Of a DNA stretch of 64,000 nucleotides, positions 54,096 to 62,558 are shown piece by piece. Under the pieces are notes generated by a model. It was given only the letters and a program-made list of their open reading frames with translations. It was not told the origin of the DNA and ran no database searches. Made by a program: the position numbers and the translations under genes. The stretch comes from Schlegelella_A sp038318385 (lineage in GTDB: Bacteria > Pseudomonadota > Gammaproteobacteria > Burkholderiales > Burkholderiaceae_C), in NCBI GenBank assembly GCA_038318385.1, contig JBBQCD010000003.1, positions 53,563 to 117,562 of the forward strand, given 5' to 3'. Numbering within the stretch: the stretch's first letter is position 1; each line of letters opens with the position of its first letter.

Positions 54096-54830
54096 GTGCG
54101 CGCGAACCCCTCGATCGACACGCCGGCGCGCCGAGGGGGCGTCCGGGCCGCGAGCCTGTGCGCCGTCTGCCACGGTTGGGGCCGACAGCGGATCTGCGGC
54201 GAATGCATCGACCGTCACGCCGTGCCCACGGCCCGATGCCGCCGCTGCGCCCTCAGGATCGACAGCAAGGCGGAGATCTGCGGCACCTGCCTGTCGCGTC
54301 CGCCGCCGTGGCGCGCAGCGCTAACTGCTGTCGACTACGGCTTCCCCTGGGACCGCCTGATCGCCGCCTTCAAGTTCAACGACGCCCTTGATCTTGCGCC
54401 TGCCCTGGCCGATCTGCTGGTCCGCGCGCACCGCGAGCGCGCACACGCCCGATGCGACTTGCTCCTTCCCGTGCCATTGAGCGCGCAGCGCCTGCGCGAA
54501 CGCGGCTACAACCAGGCGTGGGAGCTTGCCCGACGGATCGGCCGAGGCCTCGACTGCAAGGCCGACCCGACGCTGCTGCTGCGGGTGCGCGACACGCCGC
54601 ACCAGCTCGCGTTGCCACCGGACCAGCGCACCGCCAGCGTCAAGAGCGCGTTCGCGATCGAACCGCGCCGGCTGGCGGAAGTACGGGACCGCCACCTGAC
54701 GCTGGTCGACGACGTGATGACGACCGGCGCGACGGCAGGCGAGATCGCCACCATGCTGCTCGGTGCGGGCGCGGCGACGGTCGATGTCTGGGTCGTGGCG
54801 CGCACGCCCTCGCCCGGCACGAGCGCCTGA
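54096..54830 (+). CDS. ComF family phosphoribosyltransferase-like protein
   Basis: 244 residues from GTG. Four Cys pairs in the N-terminal 70 residues (CAVCHGWGRQRICGECI, then CRRCALRI and CGTCL) form zinc-binding knuckles. The C-terminal part is a PRTase fold with the PRPP loop HLTLVDDVMTTGATAGE and the ComF motif RGYNQAWELAR. ComF (GntX) is needed for DNA uptake in naturally competent bacteria; the enzymatic role, if any, is unknown. trmL follows after 12 bases. Confidence 0.88.
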   Translation: MRANPSIDTPARRGGVRAASLCAVCHGWGRQRICGECIDRHAVPTARCRRCALRIDSKAEICGTCLSRPPPWRAALTAVDYGFPWDRLIAAFKFNDALDLAPALADLLVRAHRERAHARCDLLLPVPLSAQRLRERGYNQAWELARRIGRGLDCKADPTLLLRVRDTPHQLALPPDQRTASVKSAFAIEPRRLAEVRDRHLTLVDDVMTTGATAGEIATMLLGAGAATVDVWVVARTPSPGTSA

Positions 54831-54842
54831 GCCAGCCGCGCC

Positions 54843-55313
54843 ATGTTCAACATCGTTCTCGTCGAGCCGGAAATCCCGCCGAACAGCGGCAACGTCATCC
54901 GTCTCGCGGCTAACACCGGCTGCGCGCTGCACCTGGTCGAGCCGCTCGGCTTTTCGATGGAGGACCGCCTGTTGCGCCGCGCCGGGCTCGACTATGCCGA
55001 GTACGTCGCAGTGCGCCGGCATGCCTCGTGGGCGGCATTCATGACGGCGTGCTCGCCGTCACCGTCGCGTCTGTTCGCCTTCAGCACGCGCGCCGGCCGG
55101 GCATTTGCCGATGTCGCCTGGGAACCCGGCGACTGGCTCGTCTTCGGCTCCGAGACCGCGGGACTGCCGGAGGCGGTGCGCAATGATCTCGGCGCATCGC
55201 GGGGTGTGCGACTGCCGATGCGGCCCGGTCAGCGCAGCCTCAACCTCAGCAACGCCGTGGCCGTCGCCGTGTTCGAGGCCTGGCGCCAGAACGGCTACCG
55301 CGGTTCGCTGTGA
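54843..55313 (+). CDS. trmL: tRNA (cytidine(34)-2'-O)-methyltransferase TrmL
   Basis: 156 residues, the typical small SPOUT enzyme. Knot motifs are visible: VLVEPEIPPNSGNVIRLAAN at the start (here I-V-L-V-E-P-E-I-P-P-N), FGSETAGLPEAV, and the C-terminal RSLNLSNAVAVAVFEAWRQ. It 2'-O-methylates the wobble base of tRNA-Leu species. Transcribed with comF; its end lies three bases from the convergent gpsA. Confidence 0.95.
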   Translation: MFNIVLVEPEIPPNSGNVIRLAANTGCALHLVEPLGFSMEDRLLRRAGLDYAEYVAVRRHASWAAFMTACSPSPSRLFAFSTRAGRAFADVAWEPGDWLVFGSETAGLPEAVRNDLGASRGVRLPMRPGQRSLNLSNAVAVAVFEAWRQNGYRGSL

Positions 55314-55316
55314 GGC

Positions 55317-56303
55317 TCAGGCTTCGGGGCGGGCATCGCGCCCGAGCAGCCGATGGAGCGCCGCTGCCGGCGTGAGCGCGCCCGAGATGACCGCCACCAC
55401 GGCCGCGGTGATCGGCATCTCGACGCCGCTCGCCTCGGCGCGACGCTGGACCACGGCGGCACTGCGGACGCCTTCGGCGACATGGCCGAGCTCGGCGAGG
55501 ATTCGCACCAGCGGCAGGCCGGCGGCCAGGAGCAGACCGACACGCCGATTGCGCGACAACTCGCCGGTGGCGGTCAGGACGAGATCGCCCAACCCGGACA
55601 GCCCGGTGAACGTCTCGGGCTGGGCGCCGAGGGCCACGCCGAGGCGCGTCATCTCCGCCAGACCGCGCGTGATCAGGGCGGCGCGCGCGTTGAGTCCCAG
55701 ACCCATCCCGTCGGCGATGCCGGTCGCGATCGCCAGCACGTTCTTCACCGCGCCGCCGATCTCGACGCCGACCGGGTCGGCCGAGGTGTAGAGCCGCAGC
55801 CCGTCGGCGTGCAATGCATCGAGAGCGCGCTGGCGCAACGCCGCGTCGGTACTCGCCACGACGAGGGCCGTCGGCTGTCCGCGCGCGACCTCGAGCGCGA
55901 AACTCGGGCCCGAGAGCATCCCGACCGGCACTCCCGGACAGGCGCGGGCAGCGATCTCGTGACCGAGCGCACCGCTGCCTTCCTCGAAGCCCTTGCAGAG
56001 CCAGAGCACGCCGGACGGAAAGGACGGCGCCAGGCGCCGCAGCATCTCGTCGAGCGCGGCCGTCGGCGTCGCCACCAGCAACAGGCCGTCCGCGGCGTGT
56101 CCCACCGCCGCGTCGAAGTCGGACGTCACCTCGACCGTCGTCGGCAAGGCGATGCCGGGCAGGTAGCGGGTGTTGCACCGCTCCGTCTGGATTTGCGCCG
56201 CCTGCGCCGCATCGCGGGCCCACAGCCGCGTCGGATGGGCACGCGCAGCGTGCACCGCAAGGGCCGTCCCCCACGCGCCGGCGCCGAGGACGGTGAGGTT
56301 CAT
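55317..56303 (-). CDS. gpsA: Glycerol-3-phosphate dehydrogenase [NAD(P)+]
   Basis: 328 residues. The nucleotide-binding motif is LTVLGAGAWGTALAVHAARA, and the catalytic Lys regions are VLWLCKGFEEGSG and GAVKNVLAIATGIADGMGLG. It makes sn-glycerol-3-phosphate from dihydroxyacetone phosphate for phospholipid synthesis. It is the last gene of the rhodanese-grxC-secB-gpsA run, with an 86-base gap after secB. Confidence 0.96.
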   Translation of the reverse strand: MNLTVLGAGAWGTALAVHAARAHPTRLWARDAAQAAQIQTERCNTRYLPGIALPTTVEVTSDFDAAVGHAADGLLLVATPTAALDEMLRRLAPSFPSGVLWLCKGFEEGSGALGHEIAARACPGVPVGMLSGPSFALEVARGQPTALVVASTDAALRQRALDALHADGLRLYTSADPVGVEIGGAVKNVLAIATGIADGMGLGLNARAALITRGLAEMTRLGVALGAQPETFTGLSGLGDLVLTATGELSRNRRVGLLLAAGLPLVRILAELGHVAEGVRSAAVVQRRAEASGVEMPITAAVVAVISGALTPAAALHRLLGRDARPEA

Positions 56304-56389
56304 CGCCTCAGCACCAGGCCCGCCCGGGGGCGGCCAGGCGTGTCACCGCGCTCGCGGCGCGGCGCGCGCCGGCGCGCCGGTGAGCCATC

Positions 56390-56875
56390 TCAGGCGCTGG
56401 CTATGACCGCCGAACCGTTGGCAGGCGATCCCGCCGCGGCCTGCTCGGCCTGGGCCTTCTGAGCTTCGAACATCGCCTGGAAGTTGACTTCCGACAGCAG
56501 CACCGGCGGGAAGCCGGCACGCGTGCAGACATCGGAGACGATCGCCCGCAGGTACGGGTAGACGATGCCGGGACAGGCGATGCCGAGGATGGCCTGGAGC
56601 TGCTCCTCGGGAATGTGGCGAATCTCGAAGATGCCGCCCTGCTTGGCCTCGACGAGGAAGAGGACCTTGTCCGCCACCTTGGTCGTCACGGTCGCGGTCA
56701 CGGTGACCTCGTAGATGGCATCGGCGACGAGTTCCGTCGAGACACCGAGGTTGATCTCGACCTGCGGCTGGGCCTGCTCGAGGAGGATGCGCGGGGAGTT
56801 CGGTTGCTCGAGCGAGAGATCCTTCAGGTAGATCCGCTGGATCTGGAACAGGGGGGTCTGGGCTTCGTCTGCCAT
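56390..56875 (-). CDS. secB: Protein-export chaperone SecB
   Basis: 161 residues. Family segments include FQIQRIYLKDLSLEQPNSP at the start, FLVEAKQGGIFEIRHIPEEQ, and CPGIVYPYLRAIVSDVCTRA GFPPVLL in the middle. The tetrameric chaperone keeps preproteins unfolded and passes them to SecA. The C-terminal tail is alanine-rich. The usual neighbours grxC and gpsA are present. Confidence 0.96.
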   Translation of the reverse strand: MADEAQTPLFQIQRIYLKDLSLEQPNSPRILLEQAQPQVEINLGVSTELVADAIYEVTVTATVTTKVADKVLFLVEAKQGGIFEIRHIPEEQLQAILGIACPGIVYPYLRAIVSDVCTRAGFPPVLLSEVNFQAMFEAQKAQAEQAAAGSPANGSAVIASA

Positions 56876-56939
56876 GGTGGCGATCTCGGGTTGGTCTAGG
56901 AAGGCACCGCCGCGGTCGGGCGGGCGATGGCCGGGATTA

Positions 56940-57206
56940 TCAGGTGGCCGAACCGTTCAGCAGCCCGTCGAGCGCGCCGCGCCGGTCGAGCGCCATCAGC
57001 TCGTCGCAGCCGCCGACGTGGGTCGAGCCGATGAAGATCTGCGGCACCGTGTAGCGACCGGATTCGCGGATCATGTCGGCGCGGCGAGCGGGTTCGAGGT
57101 CGATGCGGATGTCCTCGAAGGACTCGATTCCGCGTTGCTTGAGGAGCGTCTTGGCACGCTGGCAAAAGGGGCACCACTCGGTGCTGTACATGCGGACGGG
57201 TTGCAT
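56940..57206 (-). CDS. grxC: Glutaredoxin 3
   Basis: 88 residues from the ATG giving MQPVRMYSTEWCPFCQRAK; a longer frame upstream overlaps the rhodanese gene and is not conserved. The dithiol active site is WCPFC, the cis-Pro lies in YTVPQIFIG and the glutathione-binding end in HVGGCDELMAL. It reduces disulfides and glutathionylated proteins in the cytosol. Eleven bases separate it from the rhodanese gene. Confidence 0.95.
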   Translation of the reverse strand: MQPVRMYSTEWCPFCQRAKTLLKQRGIESFEDIRIDLEPARRADMIRESGRYTVPQIFIGSTHVGGCDELMALDRRGALDGLLNGSAT

Positions 57207-57217
57207 CGATTTCCGGT

Positions 57218-57631
57218 TCAGGCGGTCTTCTCGACCGGGAGGTTGGCGGCACGCCACGCATTGAGTCCGCCGGCCAGCGCCTTTGCGTTCTCGAAGCCGA
57301 GCTTCTTCAGCGTCGCCACGGCCCGGGGGGCGCGCGCGCCCGTAGGACAGACGACGACCAGCGGCAGCGCCTTGTTCTTCGGCAGCTCGCGAGAGCCCTC
57401 GAGGCTCCCCAACGGCACGCTGCGGGCACCCACGGCATGACCGGCGGCGTATTCAGCCGGCTCGCTGATGTCGATCAGGATCGCGCGCTCGCGGTTGATC
57501 AGCAGCACCGCATCGGCCGCCGAAACCTTGATCCCGCCGGTCGTGCCCTGCGTGAGGATCGGCCAGACCAGCAACGCGCCCGAGGTGAGCGCAGCGGCAA
57601 ACAGGTGCCAGTTCTCGATGAAGAATTTCAC
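57218..57631 (-). CDS. Membrane-anchored rhodanese-like protein
   Basis: 137 residues from GTG (KFFIENWHLFAAALTSGALL follows). One N-terminal membrane helix precedes a single rhodanese domain with the catalytic Cys loop VVCPTGARAPRAVATL and the conserved ILIDISEPAEYAAGHAVGA. It resembles the YibN type, found next to grxC and secB in many proteobacteria. It probably handles sulfane sulfur or is involved in redox reactions; the partner is not known. Confidence 0.9.
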   Translation of the reverse strand: MKFFIENWHLFAAALTSGALLVWPILTQGTTGGIKVSAADAVLLINRERAILIDISEPAEYAAGHAVGARSVPLGSLEGSRELPKNKALPLVVVCPTGARAPRAVATLKKLGFENAKALAGGLNAWRAANLPVEKTA

Positions 57632-57656
57632 GGGTGCGCCAGGTGCAAAGACTCGA

Positions 57657-57666
57657 ATTATAGAAT
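57657..57666. promoter_or_regulatory. Overlapping -10-like boxes between rhodanese and gpmA
   Basis: The - strand reads TATAAT (57657-57662) and the + strand reads TAGAAT (57661-57666) in an AT-rich patch of the divergent intergenic region. Good -35 boxes are not evident, so promoter function in either direction is tentative. Confidence 0.35.
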
Positions 57667-57725
57667 TCCAGTCCACCCTGCCCGGCGACCCGCCGGCTTT
57701 ACCTCACCCAGCGCCCGGTCTGCCG

Positions 57726-58469
57726 ATGCACAAGCTTGTCCTCCTCCGCCACGGCGAATCCACCTGGAATCTCGAGAACCGCTTCACCGGCTGGACCGAC
57801 GTCGAGCTGACGCCGACCGGCGTCGATCAGGCTCGCAATGCCGGGCACCTGCTGCGCGAAGCCGGTTGCGAGTTCGACGTCGCCTACACCTCGGTGCTCA
57901 AGCGCGCGATCTGGACCCTCTGGCATGCCCTCGACACCATGGACCGGACGTGGCTGCCGGTCGTCAACGACTGGCGCCTGAACGAGCGTCACTACGGGGC
58001 TCTGCAGGGACTCAACAAGGCTGAGACCGCGGCCGAATTCGGCGACAGCCAGGTGCTCGCCTGGCGACGCAGCTACGACACCCCGCCCCCGGCGCTCGCT
58101 CCCGGGGATGCGCGCAGCGAGCGGGGAGACCTGCGCTACGCCGGGCTGCGGCCTGAGGACGTGCCGCTGACGGAATGCCTGAAGGACACCGTCTCCCGGG
58201 TGCTGCCTTGCTGGAACGAGCGGCTCGCGCCGGCGATCCGCAGCGGCCAGAAGCTGCTGGTCTCGGCGCACGGCAACAGCATCCGGGCGCTGGTGAAGTA
58301 CCTGGACGGGATCAGCGACGAGAAGATCGTCGGCGTCAACATCCCCAACGGCATTCCGCTGGTGTACGAACTCGATGCGGCGCTCAAGCCGATCCGCAGC
58401 TACTACCTCGGCGATGCGCAGGCGGCCGCAGCGGCCGCTGCCGCCGTGGCGGCCCAAGGCAAGGCCTGA
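57726..58469 (+). CDS. gpmA: 2,3-bisphosphoglycerate-dependent phosphoglycerate mutase
   Basis: 247 residues from ATG. The phospho-His is in VLLRHGESTWNLENRFTGW, the second His in VSAHGNSIRALVKYLDG, and ERHYGALQGLNKAE is the substrate loop. It interconverts 3- and 2-phosphoglycerate in glycolysis. The C-terminus carries an extra alanine-rich tail (AQAAAAAAAAVAAQGKA-like). Divergent from the rhodanese operon. Confidence 0.96.
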   Translation: MHKLVLLRHGESTWNLENRFTGWTDVELTPTGVDQARNAGHLLREAGCEFDVAYTSVLKRAIWTLWHALDTMDRTWLPVVNDWRLNERHYGALQGLNKAETAAEFGDSQVLAWRRSYDTPPPALAPGDARSERGDLRYAGLRPEDVPLTECLKDTVSRVLPCWNERLAPAIRSGQKLLVSAHGNSIRALVKYLDGISDEKIVGVNIPNGIPLVYELDAALKPIRSYYLGDAQAAAAAAAAVAAQGKA

Positions 58470-58524
58470 CGACACGACACGACACAGACAACGGGCGGCG
58501 GACAGCGGGCCGGCGCGATCGTCG

Positions 58525-59298
58525 TCAGCGCACAGTGTCGAGCTCGGCCTGGATCCGGGCGCGGACGCGGGCCGCAGCCAGTCGCCGGTCGGATCCGGGC
58601 GGCTGCGCGTCGAGCATCGTCACGTGGGCGCGGAGGTCGTGGCTGCAGGCAATGCGCCACACCGACTGAAGCAGGCTGGTCGCGCCCAGATACTCCACCG
58701 CCGTGCTGAAGCGCGCCTCGCCTTCGGCATAGCGCAGCGCGACCGGCTGGATCGGCGTGTCCGTCGCGATCGCTGACTGCAGCAGGTTCGCATGCAACGG
58801 CAGGACCTGCGGACCGGCACCGGTCGTGCCTTCCGGAAAGACCGCGATCGTCGCCCCCTCGCGCAATGCGAGTGCGACCTGATGGACGACGCGCAGCGCA
58901 TCCCGCTTGCGCTCGCGCTCGATGAAGAGCGTCCCGCCACTGGCGACCAGGAAGCCGAGCAGCGGCCAGCGCCGGATGTCGGCCTTGGACACGAAGCGCG
59001 CCGGCCGGACCGCATTGATGACCAGGATGTCGAGCCAGGAGACGTGGTTGGCGAGCAGCAGAACGGGTGCGGCCTGCGGCGCACCGGCGGCGCGCAACTC
59101 GATCCCCATGGCAGCGACCACGCCGGCGGACCAGCGACTCACCCGACGCATGCGCGCGGGCTCGTCGAGAAACGGAAAGACCAGCGCGCAGACCAGGCAG
59201 CCGTGCAGCGCCTGGAACACGCTGCGGGCCAACCGCCATGCCGCGCGCAGCCGCGCCCGCGACCGCCCGGACGTCTCGAGCGCCTGGCAGAGGCTCAC
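58525..59298 (-). CDS. 1-acylglycerol-3-phosphate O-acyltransferase (PlsC family)
   Basis: 257 residues from a GTG that overlaps the pyrC' stop (GTGA). The acyltransferase motifs are LLLANHVSWLDILVINAV (H-x4-D), GGTLFIERERKRDAL and FPEGTTGAGPQVLPLH. A hydrophobic segment lies near residues 25-45. It adds the second acyl chain in phospholipid synthesis at the inner membrane. It is placed last in the pyrimidine gene run, probably by chance of co-transcription. Confidence 0.9.
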   Translation of the reverse strand: MSLCQALETSGRSRARLRAAWRLARSVFQALHGCLVCALVFPFLDEPARMRRVSRWSAGVVAAMGIELRAAGAPQAAPVLLLANHVSWLDILVINAVRPARFVSKADIRRWPLLGFLVASGGTLFIERERKRDALRVVHQVALALREGATIAVFPEGTTGAGPQVLPLHANLLQSAIATDTPIQPVALRYAEGEARFSTAVEYLGATSLLQSVWRIACSHDLRAHVTMLDAQPPGSDRRLAAARVRARIQAELDTVR

Positions 59299-60620
59299 GC
59301 GGCGACCGGCTGGATCTGGTCTTCCGCTTCGAAGGCGACGGCGCCGGCCACCAGGGTCCACCGGACCCGCCCGGGCAGCTCGAAGCCGGCGAAGGGCGTG
59401 TGCTTGCCCTGGCTGCGCAGCGCCTCGGGGGCCACGGTCCAGTGCGCCCGCGCATCGAACACGCAGAGGTCGGCCACGCCCCCTTCGACGAGCGCGCCGA
59501 GTCCTGGGGCGAACGCCTGGCCACCGGCAACCCGGGTCAGCAACCTGGCGGGCGCCGAGGTGACCCGGGAAAGCATCTGCGGGAATGACAATCCCGCCGC
59601 CTCGCCCCAATGCAGCGTCAGGCTCAGCAGCAGTTCCAGACCGGTCGCGCCAGGTTCCGCCTCGGCGAACGGCAGGTTCTTGGCGTCCTCGGCGACAGGG
59701 GTGTGATCGCTCACGATCGCATCGACCGTGCCGTCGGCGACGGCCGCGCGGATTGCATCGCGGTCGCGCTGCTGGCGCAGCGGCGGGGTCAGCCGCATCG
59801 CCGAATTGAAATAGCCGATGTCGATATCGGTGAGGTGCAGCTGGTTGATGCTGACGTCGCAGGTGATCGGCAGGCCCTCGGCCTTCGCGCGGCGCACGCC
59901 TTCGACGGCGGCGGCGCTGCTCAGGCGGCAAAGGTGGACGTGGGCGCCGGTGTCGCGGACAAGCTCGCAGATCGTCGCCAGCGCAATCGTCTCGGCGAGG
60001 ACCGGCACGCCGGAGAGGCCGAGGCGGGTCGCGAGCGCACCCTTGGCGGCGACGCCGGAGCCCAGCCAGGCATCGTTCGGGCGCAGCCACACCCCGTAGC
60101 CGAAGGTCGCGGCGTACTGCAGTGCGCGGTGCAGCACCAGGGTGTCCTTCAGCGCGACATCGGCATGCGAGAAGCCGACGCAGCCCGCCTCGCTGAGCTC
60201 GGCCATCTCCGTCAGTGCCTCGCCGCCCAGGCCGCGCGTCAGCGCGCCGAGCGGATAGAGCCGCGCCAGGTTCAGGCTGCCGGCCCGGAACTTCAGCATC
60301 TGGACGAGGCCGGGCTCGTCGAGAACGGGTTCGGTGTCCGGCGGACAGACGATGCTGGTGACGCCGCCGGCGACCGCCGCGGCCATTTCCGATTCGAGCA
60401 TGGCGGCGTGCTCGTGACCCGGCTCGCGCAGCCGTGCACCGAGGTCGACGAGCCCCGGCGCGACGACGAGACCGGTCGCATCGAGCGTGCGCTCGGCCTC
60501 GAAGCCTGCCGGGATGCGTCCGACGCCGACGATGCGGCCGTCGTCGATCGCCACGTCGCCTTCACCGTCGCGCCCGGACGCCGGGTCGACGATGCGGCCA
60601 CCGCGTATCAGGATCTTCAT
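59295..60620 (-). CDS. Dihydroorotase-like protein without catalytic metal site (PyrC')
   Basis: 441 residues. The overall sequence is type I dihydroorotase (ILIRGGRIVDPASG at the start, IVSDHTPVAEDAK later), but the metal-binding H-x-H of the family, normally D-x-H-x-H-L-R-E-P-G, reads VDLGARLREPGH, so both histidines are gone. The carbamylated-lysine position also seems lost. This matches the inactive PyrC' (PyrX) that supports aspartate carbamoyltransferase PyrB in Pseudomonas. pyrB lies 13 bases upstream. A separate active dihydroorotase should exist elsewhere. Confidence 0.92.
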   Translation of the reverse strand: MKILIRGGRIVDPASGRDGEGDVAIDDGRIVGVGRIPAGFEAERTLDATGLVVAPGLVDLGARLREPGHEHAAMLESEMAAAVAGGVTSIVCPPDTEPVLDEPGLVQMLKFRAGSLNLARLYPLGALTRGLGGEALTEMAELSEAGCVGFSHADVALKDTLVLHRALQYAATFGYGVWLRPNDAWLGSGVAAKGALATRLGLSGVPVLAETIALATICELVRDTGAHVHLCRLSSAAAVEGVRRAKAEGLPITCDVSINQLHLTDIDIGYFNSAMRLTPPLRQQRDRDAIRAAVADGTVDAIVSDHTPVAEDAKNLPFAEAEPGATGLELLLSLTLHWGEAAGLSFPQMLSRVTSAPARLLTRVAGGQAFAPGLGALVEGGVADLCVFDARAHWTVAPEALRSQGKHTPFAGFELPGRVRWTLVAGAVAFEAEDQIQPVAA

Positions 60621-60633
60621 CGCCGCTCCTGGT

Positions 60634-61596
60634 TCAGGGGTTGTTGCCGGCGATGATCGACATCACCGCCATCCGCACGGCAATGCCGAATGTCACCTGC
60701 GGAAGGATCACGCTCTGGTTGCCGTCAGCCACGGCCGAGTCGATTTCCACACCGCGGTTGATCGGGCCCGGATGCATGACGATGGCATCGGGCCTGGCGA
60801 GCGCGAGCTTCTCCCGGGTGAGGCCGAAGGTCTTGAAGAACTCGCCCGCGCTCGGCAGCATCGCGCCGCTCATGCGCTCGTTCTGCAGCCGCAGCATGAT
60901 GATGACGTCGGCGCCCCGGATGCCCTCGGCCATGTCGTGGCAGACGCGCACGCCCATGTCCTTCATATCACCCGGAACCAGCGTCTTCGGACCGACGACG
61001 CGGATCTCCGGCACCCCCAGCGTCGACAGGGCATGGATGTCGGAGCGCGCGACCCGGGAATGCACCAGGTCGCCGACGATGGCCACCGTGAGTCCGGTGA
61101 AATCGCGCTTGTAGTGGCGGATCGTGTACATGTCGAGCAGCCCCTGCGTCGGGTGCGCATGCCGACCGTCCCCGGCGTTGACGACGTGGACGTGGGGCGC
61201 GCAGTGCTGCGCGATCAGGTACGGCGCGCCGCTTTCGCCGTGGCGGACGACGAACATGTCGGCGTGCATCGCCGACAGGTTCGCCACGGTGTCGAGGAGG
61301 CTTTCCCCCTTGGCGGTGCTCGAGCGGGCGATGTCGAGGTTGATGACGTCGGCCGACAGGCGCTTGGCGGCGATCTCGAAGGTGGTGCGGGTGCGGGTGC
61401 TGTTCTCGAAGAAGAGGTTGAAGACGCTCTTGCCGCGCAGCAGCGGCACCTTCTTGACCTCGCGCTCGTTGACGCTCAGGAACGTGCCGGCGGTGTCGAG
61501 GATGTGGTGCAGAACCGCCCGCGGCAGTCCTTCGATCGACAGCAGGTGGACGAGCTCGCCGTGGCGGTTGAGTTGCGGGTTTTGGGGAGCCAGCAT
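60634..61596 (-). CDS. pyrB: Aspartate carbamoyltransferase catalytic subunit
   Basis: 320 residues from ATG. Carbamoyl-phosphate-binding motif FFENSTRTRTTFEIAAKRL, the HPTQGLLDMYTI segment and MHPGPINRGVEID are intact. It joins carbamoyl phosphate and aspartate in the first committed step of pyrimidine synthesis. The partner appears to be the inactive dihydroorotase encoded next; no pyrI is present. pyrR lies eight bases upstream and may control the operon. Confidence 0.96.
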   Translation of the reverse strand: MLAPQNPQLNRHGELVHLLSIEGLPRAVLHHILDTAGTFLSVNEREVKKVPLLRGKSVFNLFFENSTRTRTTFEIAAKRLSADVINLDIARSSTAKGESLLDTVANLSAMHADMFVVRHGESGAPYLIAQHCAPHVHVVNAGDGRHAHPTQGLLDMYTIRHYKRDFTGLTVAIVGDLVHSRVARSDIHALSTLGVPEIRVVGPKTLVPGDMKDMGVRVCHDMAEGIRGADVIIMLRLQNERMSGAMLPSAGEFFKTFGLTREKLALARPDAIVMHPGPINRGVEIDSAVADGNQSVILPQVTFGIAVRMAVMSIIAGNNP

Positions 61597-61604
61597 CGCG
61601 AGCC

Positions 61605-62099
61605 TCACCGGATCTCGAAGTTGAAGCGACCGGCCTCGTCGCGCGCCAGCGCCAGCCGCTGACCGGCCGGCACGGTGACGCGGGCTGCCGAGCAGGCCGC
61701 TGAGATCGGCAGCTCGCGGCCGCCGCGGTCGACCAGGACGACGAGCGTCACGCTGGCCGGGCGGCCGAAGTCGTAGAGCTCGTTGATGACCGCGCGGATC
61801 GTCCGCCCGGTGTAGAGCACGTCGTCCACCAGGACGATGTGAGCCCCCGCGACCTCGAACGGCAGCCGCGTCGGGTCGGCGGTTCCGGCGAAGCCCCGGG
61901 AGGAGAAGTCGTCGCGGTGCAGGGCGCTGGTGATGACGCCGTGCTCGCGCTCCGGCGCCAGGTCGCGTTGCAGGCGTTCGGCAAGCCAGGCACCGCCCGA
62001 CCAGATGCCGACGAGGCGGCTTTCGGGCCGCATGAGTGCGCGCACACCGGCGAGAAGTTCGCCGTAGAGCGCTTCGGCGTCGAGGTGGAGTGCGCTCAT
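61605..62099 (-). CDS. pyrR: Pyrimidine operon regulator / uracil phosphoribosyltransferase PyrR
   Basis: 164 residues from the ATG that overlaps the ruvX stop (ATGA). The PRPP loop is HIVLVDDVLYTGRTIRAVIN and the N-terminal GIWSGGAWLAERL segment fits PyrR. In Gram-positive bacteria PyrR binds pyr mRNA; in proteobacteria its regulatory role is less clear, and the uracil phosphoribosyltransferase activity is the safer call. It heads the pyrR-pyrB-pyrC' group. Confidence 0.92.
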   Translation of the reverse strand: MSALHLDAEALYGELLAGVRALMRPESRLVGIWSGGAWLAERLQRDLAPEREHGVITSALHRDDFSSRGFAGTADPTRLPFEVAGAHIVLVDDVLYTGRTIRAVINELYDFGRPASVTLVVLVDRGGRELPISAACSAARVTVPAGQRLALARDEAGRFNFEIR

Positions 62100-62533
62100 C
62101 GGCCCGACCCTGCATCCATGTCGTCTTGCCCCAGGTATTGCTCGAGGATGATCGCCGCGGCGGCGGCATCGAGGTCGGGCGCGTTCGCCGCGCGCGCCTC
62201 GGTCGTGGTGTAGCGCTCGTCGACCTCGTGCACGGGCAGACCGTGGCGCAGCCGCAGGTCCGCGGCGAAGCGACGCGCGCGCCGGGTGTTGGCATGAGGC
62301 GCGCCATCCGGATGGCGCGGCACGCCGACGACCAGGGCGTCGGGGCGCCATTCGGCGATCAACGCGGCAATCGCCTCGAACGGCGGCGTGGCGCCGGCGA
62401 CGACGCTGCGCAGCGGCCGGGCGCTGCGGGTCAGGGTGTTGCCGGTGGCGACGCCGATGCGGCGCGTGCCGAAATCGAATGCCAGAAAGGAGAGGTGCTG
62501 CTGCGCTGCCGGTGGCGAGACCACGGCGAGCAT
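62096..62533 (-). CDS. ruvX: Holliday junction resolvase-like protein RuvX/YqgF
   Basis: 145 residues. RNase H-fold signatures: LSFLAFDFGTRRIGVATGN, DALVVGVPRHPDG, and VHEVDERYTTTEARA with the acidic residues, then a final Asp in PDLDAAAAAIILEQYL. In E. coli YqgF takes part in 16S rRNA 5'-end maturation. The ATG at 62533 sits 25 bases after the yqgE stop. Overlaps pyrR by four bases. Confidence 0.93.
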   Translation of the reverse strand: MLAVVSPPAAQQHLSFLAFDFGTRRIGVATGNTLTRSARPLRSVVAGATPPFEAIAALIAEWRPDALVVGVPRHPDGAPHANTRRARRFAADLRLRHGLPVHEVDERYTTTEARAANAPDLDAAAAAIILEQYLGQDDMDAGSGR

Positions 62534-62558
62534 CAGGCGGCCGGAGGCTGGCGCCGCC

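Noticed and set aside
58469..58490. Short tandem cgacacgacacgacac after gpmA
   Set aside because: Only three short units with no symmetry or gene context; probably chance.
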